The notes beneath the pieces are model-generated. The model was not told the origin of the DNA. It did no database searches and worked only from the letters and a program-made list of their open reading frames with translations. Below are positions 25,354 to 34,166 of a DNA stretch of 64,000 bases, piece by piece. The translations under genes and the position numbers were made by a program. The stretch lies in NCBI GenBank assembly GCA_028285085.1, contig JANQQI010000046.1, forward strand, positions 1 through 64,000. The letters run 5' to 3'. Numbering within the stretch: the first letter of the stretch is position 1; each line of letters starts with the position of its first letter. Source of the DNA: Saprospiraceae bacterium (lineage in GTDB: Bacteria > Bacteroidota > Bacteroidia > Chitinophagales > Saprospiraceae).

Positions 25354-26802
25354 ATGCAACAAAGTAAGCTGATTCGACTGCTTCAAAGTTTTAGTCGGGA
25401 AGAGCAACAACGATTTCTGCTGTTTGCCCAATCACCTTATTTTAATGTCCGTAAAAACGCCGGAGAAGTTCAGGCCCTATTGACTTGCTTGCTGGATCGC
25501 TTGCAGCAGCCCGATCAAACACTTGATAAAGCGCAAATTTATACCCAGTTGTATCCCGAGCAGCGCATGGTCACCGGAAAGCTGGAAAAACTCATGAGTC
25601 AACTGTATCAGCTCGGTCGGCGCTTCGTGGAGGTCGATTTTGCCGCCCACCAACAGACGACGGAACACGCGACACTCACTTTTCTGCAATTTTGCCGGGA
25701 GCGGCGCCTGGATAAGCAAACCAAAAGCCTGGAGCGGCAGCTACAGCGCGAGTGGCAAGCGCGCACTCAGCTTGATCTCGAAGATTTTGCACTGCGCTAC
25801 GCTTATGAAAAGCAACTTTCGGATTTTCTCAGTACCCACGATGATCGGCAAAATGATCATAATTTGCCCGCTACGCTGAAAACGCTCGATCACAATTATG
25901 TGATCGCCCGCCTCGAATACGCGGTCAAATTCTTGGCCATCGATTTATTCATCAGTCCACAGGATACGACGGCCTGTCAGCGCGTCACGGATCATCTCCT
26001 TAAGCTGGATGTTGACATCGATTGGTCGATTCCTCTGTTGGCCGTCTATCGGGAAGCTTATGGTTTGCTACGGGCCGAAGACGCGAGGCGTGATCAACAT
26101 TACAATCAGTTTCTGGCCGCTCTCCACGCCCACGAAAAGCATCTGCCCATTGCTCATCTGAAGAGCTTGCATACCCTGATTCGTAATTATTGCTTGCTGC
26201 GCTATCACCGTGGCGAGACAATCTATCTTGAGCGGGCCTTTGAGTTGTATCGACACCATCTGGAAAGTGGATTTTTGTATTATAATGGAAAGATCATGCC
26301 CGGTACCCTCAACAACATTGTTGTATCCGGGATGCGCTGTGGGGCTGCAGATTGGGTATACCAGTTTTTACAGAATCATCGATCGCGGATTGAGGGAACT
26401 GACTTTCCGGAGCGCGTCTACCAGTTTAATCTGGCCTATTATTACTTCTGTGTACGCGATTTTAGGCAGGCAATTCCCTGCTTGTCGGATACTTACGAGG
26501 ATCGATATTACAAGTTAGCGGCTCGTCGACTTGAGATTATGATTTATTATGAAATGGAATCTGATCTCCTCGAACCGCGCATGGACGCGTTTAAGATTCT
26601 GGTCTACCGGATTAGTGACGATCAGTTGACACAAAAACAGCTAACTGGAAATCGTAACTTCATTGGCTTACTGCGACAAATTCGGATGCCTTCCACCTGG
26701 CAAAATGATCGCAGGATCGAGAAACTGCGTCAAAAAATCTTGCAAACCCCCCATCTGGCCGAATCGGACTGGCTGCTTACCAAATTGATGGCTATGCGTT
26801 GA
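25354..26802 (+). CDS. Large helical protein of unknown function
   Basis: A 482-residue cytoplasmic protein rich in Gln, Arg, Leu and His, with long amphipathic helices throughout and no signal peptide or membrane segment. It starts MQQSKLIRLLQSFSREEQQRF. The C-terminal half (about 290-430) has a tetratricopeptide-like periodicity, for example FNLAYYYFCVRDFRQAIPCL, but I cannot define repeats. I do not recognise a family; similar lengthy helical proteins occur in Saprospiraceae. It stands alone with a 769-bp non-coding region after it. Confidence 0.75.
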   Translation: MQQSKLIRLLQSFSREEQQRFLLFAQSPYFNVRKNAGEVQALLTCLLDRLQQPDQTLDKAQIYTQLYPEQRMVTGKLEKLMSQLYQLGRRFVEVDFAAHQQTTEHATLTFLQFCRERRLDKQTKSLERQLQREWQARTQLDLEDFALRYAYEKQLSDFLSTHDDRQNDHNLPATLKTLDHNYVIARLEYAVKFLAIDLFISPQDTTACQRVTDHLLKLDVDIDWSIPLLAVYREAYGLLRAEDARRDQHYNQFLAALHAHEKHLPIAHLKSLHTLIRNYCLLRYHRGETIYLERAFELYRHHLESGFLYYNGKIMPGTLNNIVVSGMRCGAADWVYQFLQNHRSRIEGTDFPERVYQFNLAYYYFCVRDFRQAIPCLSDTYEDRYYKLAARRLEIMIYYEMESDLLEPRMDAFKILVYRISDDQLTQKQLTGNRNFIGLLRQIRMPSTWQNDRRIEKLRQKILQTPHLAESDWLLTKLMAMR

Positions 26803-27571
26803 TGTCTTAGTTTTACAGCATAATCTTAGAAATTGAGATTGCACAACGTATTTAATATTAGTTTAAATTCTATTTCATAATAGATCAGCATATTTGCCAA
26901 TGAAAACTGCACATTGCCAAAACGCATAGAGAGTAAAATGCATTTCCCTTGGCAACTCCAACTCCCTTTCTTTAGCTATCAAAATACGTCTGTATCAGAA
27001 ATTGTTGACTGGTACAAAAACGGCTACTACTGCTTGCTTAGAGTTTTACGACTCTAAGTGTGATCACAATTTGTGTCAATTCCTAGTAAGGCTTCGTGAA
27101 ACGTCGCTTGATAACCATGATTGTTAAACCTCCCTTGCACTGTGAATACACTAATCCGCTAAGAGAACTATTACACTACATTTTGGAATAACTGATGAGA
27201 CAGGAGCATCTGCTTTGGTTGATTAGCTTTCGTTGGATGGCGTTTGCAGCAGGCTAACTTTTACTGAAAAAGATCTTCTGGCTCATCAGTTGGTGGTGAG
27301 ATGAAATAAAATGTTTTAAAATTTTGAAAATTAAAATAATTGTTGTTGTTTTGGTGTGGATTCATGGGCTATGTGAGCGCAATGAAGTTTCTTTGCAACC
27401 TAAATGTCTACCGGATATTTGGCGAAGAGAACCCTGATGACCTCTAGTAGTCGCTTGCGATTAAATAAATAGCCGAAGCTTGTCAATCAAAGACAGGTAT
27501 TTGAAACTATATGATTTCGTTTTAGGCAGTTAGACGCAACTGTTTACAACTTCATCTAAATCATTTTATTT
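26803..27571 (+). other. Long intergenic region, no supported gene
   Basis: 769 bp without a convincing open frame on either strand. An 8-bp inverted repeat (CTTAGAGT at 27037-27044 with ACTCTAAG at 27051-27058, loop TTTACG) is the only clear structure, and it lacks a T-run. Unusually long for this otherwise compact window; it could hold a decayed gene or an unannotated RNA, but nothing in it is diagnostic. Confidence 0.5.
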
Positions 27572-28246
27572 ATGGCCTTCTTTACCCCAGAGTTATTCAA
27601 CTTCCTCAACGATCTGACTGAAAATAATAACCGTGATTGGTTTCATGCCAATAAAAAACGCTATGAAACGCACCTCAAAAAGCCTTTCGAGCAATTAATT
27701 GGGGCTGCAATTGATCGAGTCCAATCCATTGATAATCGTGTTTTGATTACTCCCAAAGAAGCTATTTTCCGCATTTATCGAGATACACGCTTCAGCAATG
27801 ATAAAACGCCTTACAAAACACAGCTCTCCGCAGTAGTTTCTAAAGGAGGCCGCAAAGATATGTCCTCCCCCGGAATCTATATTGAGGTTCGAGCTGATCA
27901 CTTCCGACTATATAGTGGTGTATATATGCCCAGTACAAAGCAATTACAGGCCATTCGCGAGGCTATCGTCAGCCAGGTGGATGAGTTTAAAGCTTTAGTG
28001 GCGGACAAAAAATTTAAAAAACACTTCGGTGAGATCCGTGGCGAACAAAATAAACGTATTCCCAAGGAATTTCGGGAGGCGGCTGAAACATTGCCGGTCC
28101 TGATGAATAAACAGTTTTACTATTTTGCTGACTTAGCCCCTGAGACGGCCCTTGATCCTAAATTAGTGGAGATCATTGCTCGCCATTACGAGGTCGCACA
28201 ACCATTGGGGCACTTTTTTGAGCGTGCATTAGAGGGGGCTCAATAA
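27572..28246 (+). CDS. DUF2461 family protein
   Basis: A 224-residue cytoplasmic protein matching the DUF2461/TIGR02453 family throughout: F-x-FL-x-L at the start (PELFNFLNDLTENNNRDWF), the FRIYRDTRFSNDKTPYKT signature (about 70-87), GIYIEV near 103 and FYYFADL near 190. The family is widespread in bacteria and fungi, with no established biochemical role. The Arg/Lys-rich conserved motif suggests an anion-binding site, by inference. Confidence 0.9.
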   Translation: MAFFTPELFNFLNDLTENNNRDWFHANKKRYETHLKKPFEQLIGAAIDRVQSIDNRVLITPKEAIFRIYRDTRFSNDKTPYKTQLSAVVSKGGRKDMSSPGIYIEVRADHFRLYSGVYMPSTKQLQAIREAIVSQVDEFKALVADKKFKKHFGEIRGEQNKRIPKEFREAAETLPVLMNKQFYYFADLAPETALDPKLVEIIARHYEVAQPLGHFFERALEGAQ

Positions 28247-28249
28247 AGT

Positions 28250-28280
28250 AAAGGGACCCCTCTAGAGGAGGAATCCCTTT
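28250..28280. terminator. Possible bidirectional terminator hairpin
   Basis: AAAGGGA (28250-28256) pairs with TCCCTTT (28274-28280), and the interior contains the palindrome CCTCTAGAGG. It sits between two convergent genes, but neither side has a strong T-run. Confidence 0.4.
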
Positions 28281-28388
28281 GACACCTTAATACCCATTTC
28301 TTGGAATAGTGACCTTATTATTCTTTCACAACGGAGTTTTTGACGCGGCAGATTGTCTGCTGTATTTGGTTAAATGGTGCAGTTTAGC

Positions 28389-28613
28389 TTAAGCTACCTG
28401 CTTTTTATTTTGGGACTGAGGTGTACTGATTTTCGCGCTTTTAGCAGCTGTAGTTTCTGGTGAAAAACTAATTGCCAGCATGGCCGTCAAAAAGATGGGT
28501 AGGGCAAAGACGATCAACCACAGTTGGCCAGTGAATCCACCGATGATTACGACTGCCATCATTAAGAAAAAACGGCTAACAACAGTTGATAAAGAAGCTT
28601 TAAAAGGTCTCAT
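28389..28613 (-). CDS. Small membrane protein, unknown function
   Basis: A 74-residue protein with two hydrophobic helices (about 14-29 and 31-49; FFLMMAVVIIGGFTGQLWLIV then FALPIFLTAMLAI, one after the other) and a polar Lys/Gln-rich tail. The size and layout resemble small inner-membrane proteins with a DUF2892-like two-helix hairpin. The call rests on its amino-acid composition and isolated position. Confidence 0.55.
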   Translation of the reverse strand: MRPFKASLSTVVSRFFLMMAVVIIGGFTGQLWLIVFALPIFLTAMLAISFSPETTAAKSAKISTPQSQNKKQVA

Positions 28614-28775
28614 GATGATAATGTTTTTTGATGTGTCCTAAATGCTTTCGTATTATTTACACTACAAATCTACAGCCTGTCATTACCAGTTTTGATGACC
28701 TATATCAATCGAAATTATGACTTTTATCAGTATTGTTTCTCCACTTTTGAGATCATAACAAACCCACCCTGTATT

Positions 28776-29084
28776 ATGAGTGAAGCACAAGCCCATTTTG
28801 AATTTTTATTGGATCAAATGATAAAGCGTCCTGGCTTAGCAAAAGGCCGGATGATGTCTTCTCCTGCGATAAAAGCGAAAGGCAAAGTGTTTGCCTTTTT
28901 TCATAACGACCGCATGACCTTTCGCTTGGGTAAAGACTTTGATCCAGATGCTGCTGGCTTAGTCGATTGGCGCTATTTGAGTCCCTTCAAAAATAAACCA
29001 CCAATGACCGGTTGGATCAGTGTGTCTTTTGATCAGCATGATCGATGGGCACAATTAGCGGAGCTAGCGTTTGAGAGATTATAG
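28776..29084 (+). CDS. Small protein, MmcQ/YjbR- or TfoX-N-like
   Basis: A 102-residue protein starting MSEAQAHFEFLLDQM. It has the order helix, then RMMSSPAIKAKGKVFAFF, then RMTFRLGKDFDPD, then a C-terminal helix (WAQLAELAFERL) seen in the MmcQ/YjbR and TfoX N-terminal superfamily. I reject the in-frame start at 28692 because the extra 28 residues are unlike the family. The role of these small proteins is unclear. Fold assignment is tentative. Confidence 0.65.
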   Translation: MSEAQAHFEFLLDQMIKRPGLAKGRMMSSPAIKAKGKVFAFFHNDRMTFRLGKDFDPDAAGLVDWRYLSPFKNKPPMTGWISVSFDQHDRWAQLAELAFERL

Positions 29085-29087
29085 ATT

Positions 29088-29267
29088 TTAGTCCATCCAA
29101 ATTGCGCGGCTGCTGGTCAGGGAGTCTGGTGGAGTAGGGTAGGGCCATGGTGCTGCGGGGGGAGATGGCTCGGTTTGATCACGAAAGCTGTAGTTGAAGA
29201 AAGCCGTTGTGCCGAGTAAACCGAGGAAAAGACACCAACCTTTGAGACATTTAGGTCTGAATTGCAT
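29088..29267 (-). CDS. Short protein with N-terminal signal anchor and proline-rich tail
   Basis: A 59-residue open frame (ATG at 29265-29267, stop TAA at 29088-29090). Residues 1-10 are basic (MQFRPKCLKG). Residues 11-25 are hydrophobic (WCLFLGLLGTTAFFN). The remainder is proline-rich and hydrophilic, with PSPPAAPWPYPTPPD. The N-terminal layout is that of a small membrane-anchored or secreted peptide. No homologue is known to me. It is convergent with the preceding gene, their stops separated by 3 bp. Confidence 0.45.
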   Translation of the reverse strand: MQFRPKCLKGWCLFLGLLGTTAFFNYSFRDQTEPSPPAAPWPYPTPPDSLTSSRAIWMD

Positions 29268-29502
29268 TAGATTCTGTTTATTGGGGTGATTAAGCGATTG
29301 TTTCGACGCTGGTTTCTAAATGTGGTCACTACACTTGGCTGCTTTTATGCATTTACTCGTGCTTTTTTCTCATTTTTCTAGCTGACTGGTCATTTTTTTT
29401 GGAAAATCTGGTGCTCAAAGCCATTTTTCGCAACATTCTGGTCGACTATTAGTTAAGAAAATGTTGGAAATCGGAATGGCTTAAGCTAATTCGATTGCAG
29501 TT

Positions 29503-29516
29503 CAAACGCTCGTTTG
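29503..29516. promoter_or_regulatory. Candidate operator upstream of the TetR-family gene
   Basis: Inverted repeat CAAACG-CT-CGTTTG, with a further CAAACG half-site 12 bp downstream (29527-29532). It lies 28 bp before the ATG at 29545, the position expected for TetR-type autoregulation. Confidence 0.45.
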
Positions 29517-29544
29517 GACGGTTCATCAAACGAAAAGAGTGGTT

Positions 29545-30141
29545 ATGCGATCAATTAAACACCAGGAAAAAAAAGAAACGATTCTAAAGCATGGCATTGA
29601 GCTGATGTGGAAATGCGGCTACAATGGCACAAGCGTAAAAGATATCGTGCAAGCTGCAGGAATTCCCAAGGGATCATTCTATTTTTATTTCGATAGCAAG
29701 GAACACTTTGCTTTGCAAGCAGTACGCAGCTATATCGAAGATGATGATACCCTGCAACTTCTCGAAAACCAATCTATTTTACCCATCAATCGACTTACCC
29801 AAGTCCTCCAGAAGCGTATTGACCGAGCCGTTAAGATGCTGCAATGTCGTCAGGGATGTTTTGCGGCTAATCTGGCGCAAGAGATGTCCGATACCAACGA
29901 TTCAATACGGCAGGTAGTTGCTGAAGTAATGCAACGAGGAAAAAAGGCAATGGTGAAGTGCATCACGGACGCTCAATCGGTTGACCAGATTCGTAATACT
30001 GACCAACCAGAAAATATTGCCGCTATGTTGGAAATGGCCTGGCACGGCGCCCTCTTATCGATGAAAATCGAACAGGAAAGTGCGCCTTTATACCTCTTTC
30101 AGCGGTATGCTCTGGAGGCGATCCTACAGGCCTCCGAATAA
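29545..30141 (+). CDS. TetR/AcrR-family transcriptional regulator
   Basis: A 198-residue repressor. The N-terminal helix-turn-helix domain (about 5-50) has the family pattern ILKHGIELMWKCGYNGTSV, then VQAAGIPKGSFYFYFDSKEHF. The ligand-binding C-terminal domain (about 75-195) contains CRQGCFAANLAQEMSD, as in TetR_C-type regulators of the YcdC/RutR-like group. The ATG at 29545 is preferred; a GTG two codons earlier is also in frame. No obvious efflux or enzyme target is adjacent. The gene probably represses itself through the inverted repeat at 29503. Confidence 0.9.
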   Translation: MRSIKHQEKKETILKHGIELMWKCGYNGTSVKDIVQAAGIPKGSFYFYFDSKEHFALQAVRSYIEDDDTLQLLENQSILPINRLTQVLQKRIDRAVKMLQCRQGCFAANLAQEMSDTNDSIRQVVAEVMQRGKKAMVKCITDAQSVDQIRNTDQPENIAAMLEMAWHGALLSMKIEQESAPLYLFQRYALEAILQASE

Positions 30142-30146
30142 TTATT

Positions 30147-30875
30147 CTACTTCAGCGTCTTTAGAATGTCTTGCTGCCGTTGACTGAAGGTGAACGCCTC
30201 TAGCATGGTAAGAGATAGTACGCTTTCCAAGTTACCGTAAGCCGCTTGGTAGTCTTCTCGGCTACGTCGAATGACCTCTAGGGCCTCATCACGTCCGTAA
30301 ATGTGGGTAATCTCACATTTTGGTTCTTCGCCCGGAAGTTGTTTGTAAGTCAAGAAATAATGCTGCAAGCGATTGATGATCGTCTGTGGTAGATCGCTGA
30401 TGTCGTGCCAGTCCCCATAGACTTCATCTTTGTGTAGAACGGCAATGATCTTATCGTCAGCCTCGCCACCATCGATCATCCGAAATCCGCCAATGGGAAC
30501 GGCATTAACGATGATGTTACCGTGTGTCACTTCTCGCTCGGTAAGTACACAAATATCCAAAGGGTCATCGTCACCAATAATCTGATCTCTTCCGGTTTTT
30601 TCCATACAATAGGCCGCCACTTGATCCTTGCAATACGTCTGAGGGACAAACCCATATAGTGCCGGAACGATATTGGAAAATTTCTGCGGACGGTCAATTT
30701 TTAAATAACCAGTCGCTTTATCTACTTCATATTTGACGGTATCCGAAGGGATTACTTCAATGAAAGAGGTGACAATTTCTGGCGCTTCGTTACCAATTTC
30801 GATACCGTGCCACGGATGTGATTTATATCGTAAACCAACTAATTTCCAAATTTTCTCAAACGATTCCTGACTCAT
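30147..30875 (-). CDS. ppa: Inorganic pyrophosphatase (family I)
   Basis: Hydrolyses pyrophosphate to phosphate in the cytoplasm, pulling biosynthetic reactions forward. The 242-residue protein has the family I features PWHGIEIGNEAPE, FIEVIPSDTVKYEVDKATG, YGFVPQTYC and the metal-binding loop GDDDPLDICVL (about residues 97-107), then VIPIGG-like AVPIGGFRMIDGGEADDKII. It is longer than the E. coli enzyme, with an extended N-terminus and C-terminal helix. A consensus -7 promoter element lies about 160 bp upstream. A symmetrical TAACTC-N5-GAGTTA motif (30902-30918) lies 27 bp before the start. Confidence 0.93.
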   Translation of the reverse strand: MSQESFEKIWKLVGLRYKSHPWHGIEIGNEAPEIVTSFIEVIPSDTVKYEVDKATGYLKIDRPQKFSNIVPALYGFVPQTYCKDQVAAYCMEKTGRDQIIGDDDPLDICVLTEREVTHGNIIVNAVPIGGFRMIDGGEADDKIIAVLHKDEVYGDWHDISDLPQTIINRLQHYFLTYKQLPGEEPKCEITHIYGRDEALEVIRRSREDYQAAYGNLESVLSLTMLEAFTFSQRQQDILKTLK

Positions 30876-31033
30876 ATCTTTTATGCTTTTGAAAATAATA
30901 GTAACTCAAAACGAGTTAAGTGGTGATCATTTTTGCCAATCAAACTTTTCTTAGAATGCATAAAATGCAACGAGAAAAAATGACGGACAAGCCACCTTAA
31001 TGCTTTACGTCGCTCCCTTTATTAAAAGGGGAC

Positions 31034-31042
31034 GCAAAGGTA
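31034..31042 (-). promoter_or_regulatory. Promoter -7 element upstream of ppa
   Basis: TACCTTTGC on the minus strand is an exact TAnnTTTG box. No clean TTTG is 19-21 bp upstream. The element overlaps a hairpin (31008-31034; CCCTTT/AAAGGG inside CGTC/GACG), so the start region could be structured. The predicted leader is about 150 bases. Confidence 0.5.
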
Positions 31043-31095
31043 CGATAAATTGAGCAAGGATGTAAGCCTGAAATAAAGACAAAGCTTTGAAAAGC

Positions 31096-31665
31096 CTAGC
31101 GTAATTCTGCCCAGCGAAAGCAGTCTGTGGTATGATCGTTCACCATTCCGACGCCTTGCATATAGGCATAGCAAATCGTGGTGCCGACAAATTTGAAACC
31201 TCGTTTTTTTAGGTCTTTACTCATCGCATCACTTTCCGGTGTACTGACGGGAACTGCTTGCAAGTCCTCGAAGCTATTTTGGATTACCTCCCCGTCCACG
31301 AACTGCCAGATATAATCCGAGAAGCTACCATAAGCAGTTTGCACTTCTAAGAAAGCCCGCGCATTAGTGACCGTTGATCGTACCTTGAGACGATTACGTA
31401 TGATGCCTGGATTTTGCAGCAATTCCGCAAACTTTTGCTCATCGTATTGCACCATTTTATTGGCGTCAAACTGATCATAAGCTTGTCGATAATTTTCTCG
31501 CTTCTGTAGTATCGTATACCAACTTAAACCCGCTTGGGCGCCTTCCAGCATAAGCATTTCAAAGAGTAAGTCGTCGTCGTAAACCGGAACACCCCATTCG
31601 CTGTCGTGATAGTCGCGATACAATTGACTGCCAGTGCACCAACTACAACGTTTCTTTTCAGTCAT
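31096..31665 (-). CDS. tag: DNA-3-methyladenine glycosylase I
   Basis: Removes 3-methyladenine from alkylated DNA. The 189-residue protein has the family landmarks: zinc-ligand Cys in the first ten residues (KKRCSWC), His in LYRDYHDSEWGVP, GLSWYTILQKRENYR, and the second zinc pair in VNDHTTDCFRW at the C-terminus. The helix-hairpin-helix region is followed by GFKFVGTTICYAYMQ, typical of Tag. The gene is alone; no ada or alkA is seen nearby. Confidence 0.93.
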   Translation of the reverse strand: MTEKKRCSWCTGSQLYRDYHDSEWGVPVYDDDLLFEMLMLEGAQAGLSWYTILQKRENYRQAYDQFDANKMVQYDEQKFAELLQNPGIIRNRLKVRSTVTNARAFLEVQTAYGSFSDYIWQFVDGEVIQNSFEDLQAVPVSTPESDAMSKDLKKRGFKFVGTTICYAYMQGVGMVNDHTTDCFRWAELR

Positions 31666-31961
31666 GAGAATTTCTTTGGTGATTCTGTTAAATTAAAAAA
31701 AATAGCATGAATGTTTTAATGAACTAAAGATTAGATTGAAGTGGCCATAAAAGGGTAAACGTTGTGCGATGCAAAGAAGGCTAACTATGCGATACCTGTA
31801 TATGTTTTACAACTCATTCCTGAACTAATAGGGTCATTGATTTTAATTTATTGCTAATAAAAAAAGGAGACTATTAACTTAGGATTAAGTTTGCAAGTTG
31901 AGGTTGGATAGTCTTATATCGATTAATATTTTCGGGTAACACATCGAAAATACTCATCCTT

Positions 31962-32696
31962 ATGGTTGTTATCAGTCAGGTTAATATTCAGCAGAAAAAA
32001 AGCTTCGTCACCAAGTATCAGGATTACCTTGGCGAATTTGTTTACGGGGGCATCGATGGTAGTGTCACCACCTTTGCCGTAGTAGCGGGTGCCGTTGGAG
32101 CTGGCTTAGGCTCATCCGTGATATTGATTCTTGGTTTTGCTAATCTTTTGGCGGATGGCTTTGCCATGGCTGTTGGGAGTTACCTGTCCACTAAAGCGGA
32201 ACGTGAAAACTATCAGAAACAACGTGATGATCAGCTACAAGCAGTGCAAAACTGGCCAGTACGAGAGCGAGAGAAACTCCGTCAGTTGTATTTGCAAAAA
32301 GGCTTTCGTGGGCCATTGCTTGATCAAGTAGTTGATGTGATCGCCTCACAGCCAGAACAGTGGCTGGATACTAAGATGAAGGACGAACTGGAGATGATCG
32401 GTGAAGGTAAATCGCCAATTGCTACTGGTGCCGTGACTTATCTATCATTCATTTTAGTTGGGCTGATTCCCCTGGTACTTTACGTTTACGATTACTATTT
32501 TAAATTTACTGGCAATCTATTCTTATACACCTGCGTCCTGACTTCTTTAGGATTTTTGTTGATTGGATTTTTAAAGACCTATATCAATCAAACCAGCCGA
32601 TTTAAAGGGATGTTAGAAACCTTGATCTTGGGGGCAATTGCCGCTAGCGTTGCTTACTTTGTGGGAGATTGGCTGGAGCATATCATTACTGGCTGA
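31962..32696 (+). CDS. VIT1/CCC1-family transporter
   Basis: A 244-residue membrane protein of the vacuolar iron transporter family, which moves Fe2+ or Mn2+ out of the cytoplasm in plants and yeast. The first transmembrane region has the signature [16 protein letters not shown] (about 28-43), followed by [17 protein letters not shown] with the conserved Asp. A cytoplasmic Glu/Lys/Arg-rich segment (about 80-145) corresponds to the metal-binding domain between TM2 and TM3, and three further membrane helices follow. TAAGTTTGC at 31886-31894 could be a -7 box, without a clear -33 partner. The transported metal is inferred from the family. Confidence 0.9.
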   Translation: MVVISQVNIQQKKSFVTKYQDYLGEFVYGGIDGSVTTFAVVAGAVGAGLGSSVILILGFANLLADGFAMAVGSYLSTKAERENYQKQRDDQLQAVQNWPVREREKLRQLYLQKGFRGPLLDQVVDVIASQPEQWLDTKMKDELEMIGEGKSPIATGAVTYLSFILVGLIPLVLYVYDYYFKFTGNLFLYTCVLTSLGFLLIGFLKTYINQTSRFKGMLETLILGAIAASVAYFVGDWLEHIITG

Positions 32697-32967
32697 AACC
32701 AATAATGTTCTTTGGGCTATTAAGCCCCGGATCTTTGGATGCTAATTATTTTTGAAAGCCATCAATTACTTTGCGGGCATCGTAAATAGTAATAATTTGG
32801 ACCTTCTTGGCATTCATGTCTTTCCTTTTCTCGGATTTATGGTGGAAAAAACGTAAATTACTTAAGAGAAGAGATACCAAAACAAACCATTCTGCCGACT
32901 GACGTTTTTTTGAATAACGATGTAAGTTGTTATAGCCAACTTGTATTTCTAACTAAAAGGAATCGTC

Positions 32968-33915
32968 ATGCAACTGGATGCTCAATCGCAAGATCAACCT
33001 GGCAATGCCAGTGTTAACCGTAGTAGTCATACCTTCAATCAACGATCAGGTAATACACCACTTCGTGTGCTTAGTGAAGCCGACTGGCAGTTCTGGCGAA
33101 ACAATGGCTATGTCATTATTCGCCAGGCCGTGTCTCCCGAACAAGTTCGTCGGACTGTCGATTTTATCTGGCAGTTCCAGGAGATGAACCCGGATGATCA
33201 AGAAACCTGGTACCACAATCCCGCAAATGAAATTCGTATGACTGAGTTGAGAAATAGCGGGATGGTAGAAGTCTACAATCATCAATGTCTATGGAATAAC
33301 CGACAAACACCCCGGATATACGAATCCTTTACGGATATCTGGGGACGCGATGATCTTTGGGTGACCATTGATCGGGCTAATCTAAACCCTCCGGTGCGTC
33401 CCGGTAATGAATTTTCCGGCTTCATTCACTGGGATGTTGATACCAGTATCGTACCACGGCCAGTGAATGTCCAGGGAGTCCTGGCCCTGAATAATCAAAC
33501 CGATCTTAATATGGGCGGCTTTCAATGCATCCCGGAGCTATACCGCAATTTTGAAAGCTGGGTCACTGCTCAGCCGGATGATCGCGATCCTTTTCGGCCC
33601 CATATTGATGGATTTGAATTAACCAAGGTACCACTCGAAGCAGGCGATTTATTGATCTGGAATAGTATGTTACCACACGGTATCCGACCCAATTATTCCA
33701 ACCGCCCTCGGCTGGCCCAATACATCAGCATGGTACCCGCCGAGCCCCACAATCAGGAACTCCTCAATTGGCGTATCCAATCCTGGCGTGATCGGGTGGC
33801 ACCAGAAGGCTATCCATTCCCCGGCGATCCACGAAACTGGGAACAAACCCGTTACGGACGTGCGGAACTCAGCGAACTGGGGCAGAAATTGTTGGGCCTT
33901 GATCCCTGGGAGTAG
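32968..33915 (+). CDS. Phytanoyl-CoA dioxygenase (PhyH) family protein
   Basis: A 315-residue Fe(II)/2-oxoglutarate-dependent oxygenase-like protein. The iron-binding facial triad is visible: His154 and Asp156 in GFIHWDVD and the distal His237 in NSMLPHGIRPNYSNRPR, where the last Arg fits the 2-oxoglutarate contact. An N-terminal helix with WQFWRNNGYVIIRQAVS matches the family start. The substrate is unknown; PhyH members hydroxylate diverse small molecules. No biosynthetic genes surround it. A terminator follows at about 34066. Confidence 0.85.
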   Translation: MQLDAQSQDQPGNASVNRSSHTFNQRSGNTPLRVLSEADWQFWRNNGYVIIRQAVSPEQVRRTVDFIWQFQEMNPDDQETWYHNPANEIRMTELRNSGMVEVYNHQCLWNNRQTPRIYESFTDIWGRDDLWVTIDRANLNPPVRPGNEFSGFIHWDVDTSIVPRPVNVQGVLALNNQTDLNMGGFQCIPELYRNFESWVTAQPDDRDPFRPHIDGFELTKVPLEAGDLLIWNSMLPHGIRPNYSNRPRLAQYISMVPAEPHNQELLNWRIQSWRDRVAPEGYPFPGDPRNWEQTRYGRAELSELGQKLLGLDPWE

Positions 33916-34065
33916 TTTTTTATACAAATTTGAGGCCTGCGGTTTTGTCAATCGAAGAGGATTTTTTAGTTTTATCCCACAGCAAAATGATCGGTAATGC
34001 ATTATTGCTTTGCCATTTAAAATTCAGCTGCTTCAATAGCAACACGAAAAACTAACATCTCAAAG

Positions 34066-34097
34066 TCTCTACTCGCTTAGGCAAGTAGAGATTTTTC
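34066..34097 (+). terminator. Intrinsic terminator after the PhyH gene
   Basis: TCTCTACT (34066-34073) pairs with AGTAGAGA (34084-34091), followed by TTTTTC. It lies 150 bp after the PhyH stop and 70 bp before the HtrA start. Confidence 0.75.
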
Positions 34098-34166
34098 GTT
34101 CGTTGTCCATCCTCCTCACGAATCCTGAAAGGTGGATGTGCCCACTAACTTTCAAAACTTATTATC

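Noticed and set aside
31008-31034. Hairpin near the ppa promoter read as a terminator of the tag gene
   Set aside because: There is no T-run after the stem on the minus strand, and it coincides with the -7 element, so termination is not supported.
32747-32818. A 23-codon minus-strand frame (MNAKKVQIITIYDARKVI) before the PhyH gene
   Set aside because: Too short to support as a gene, with no upstream signal; recorded only as a curiosity.
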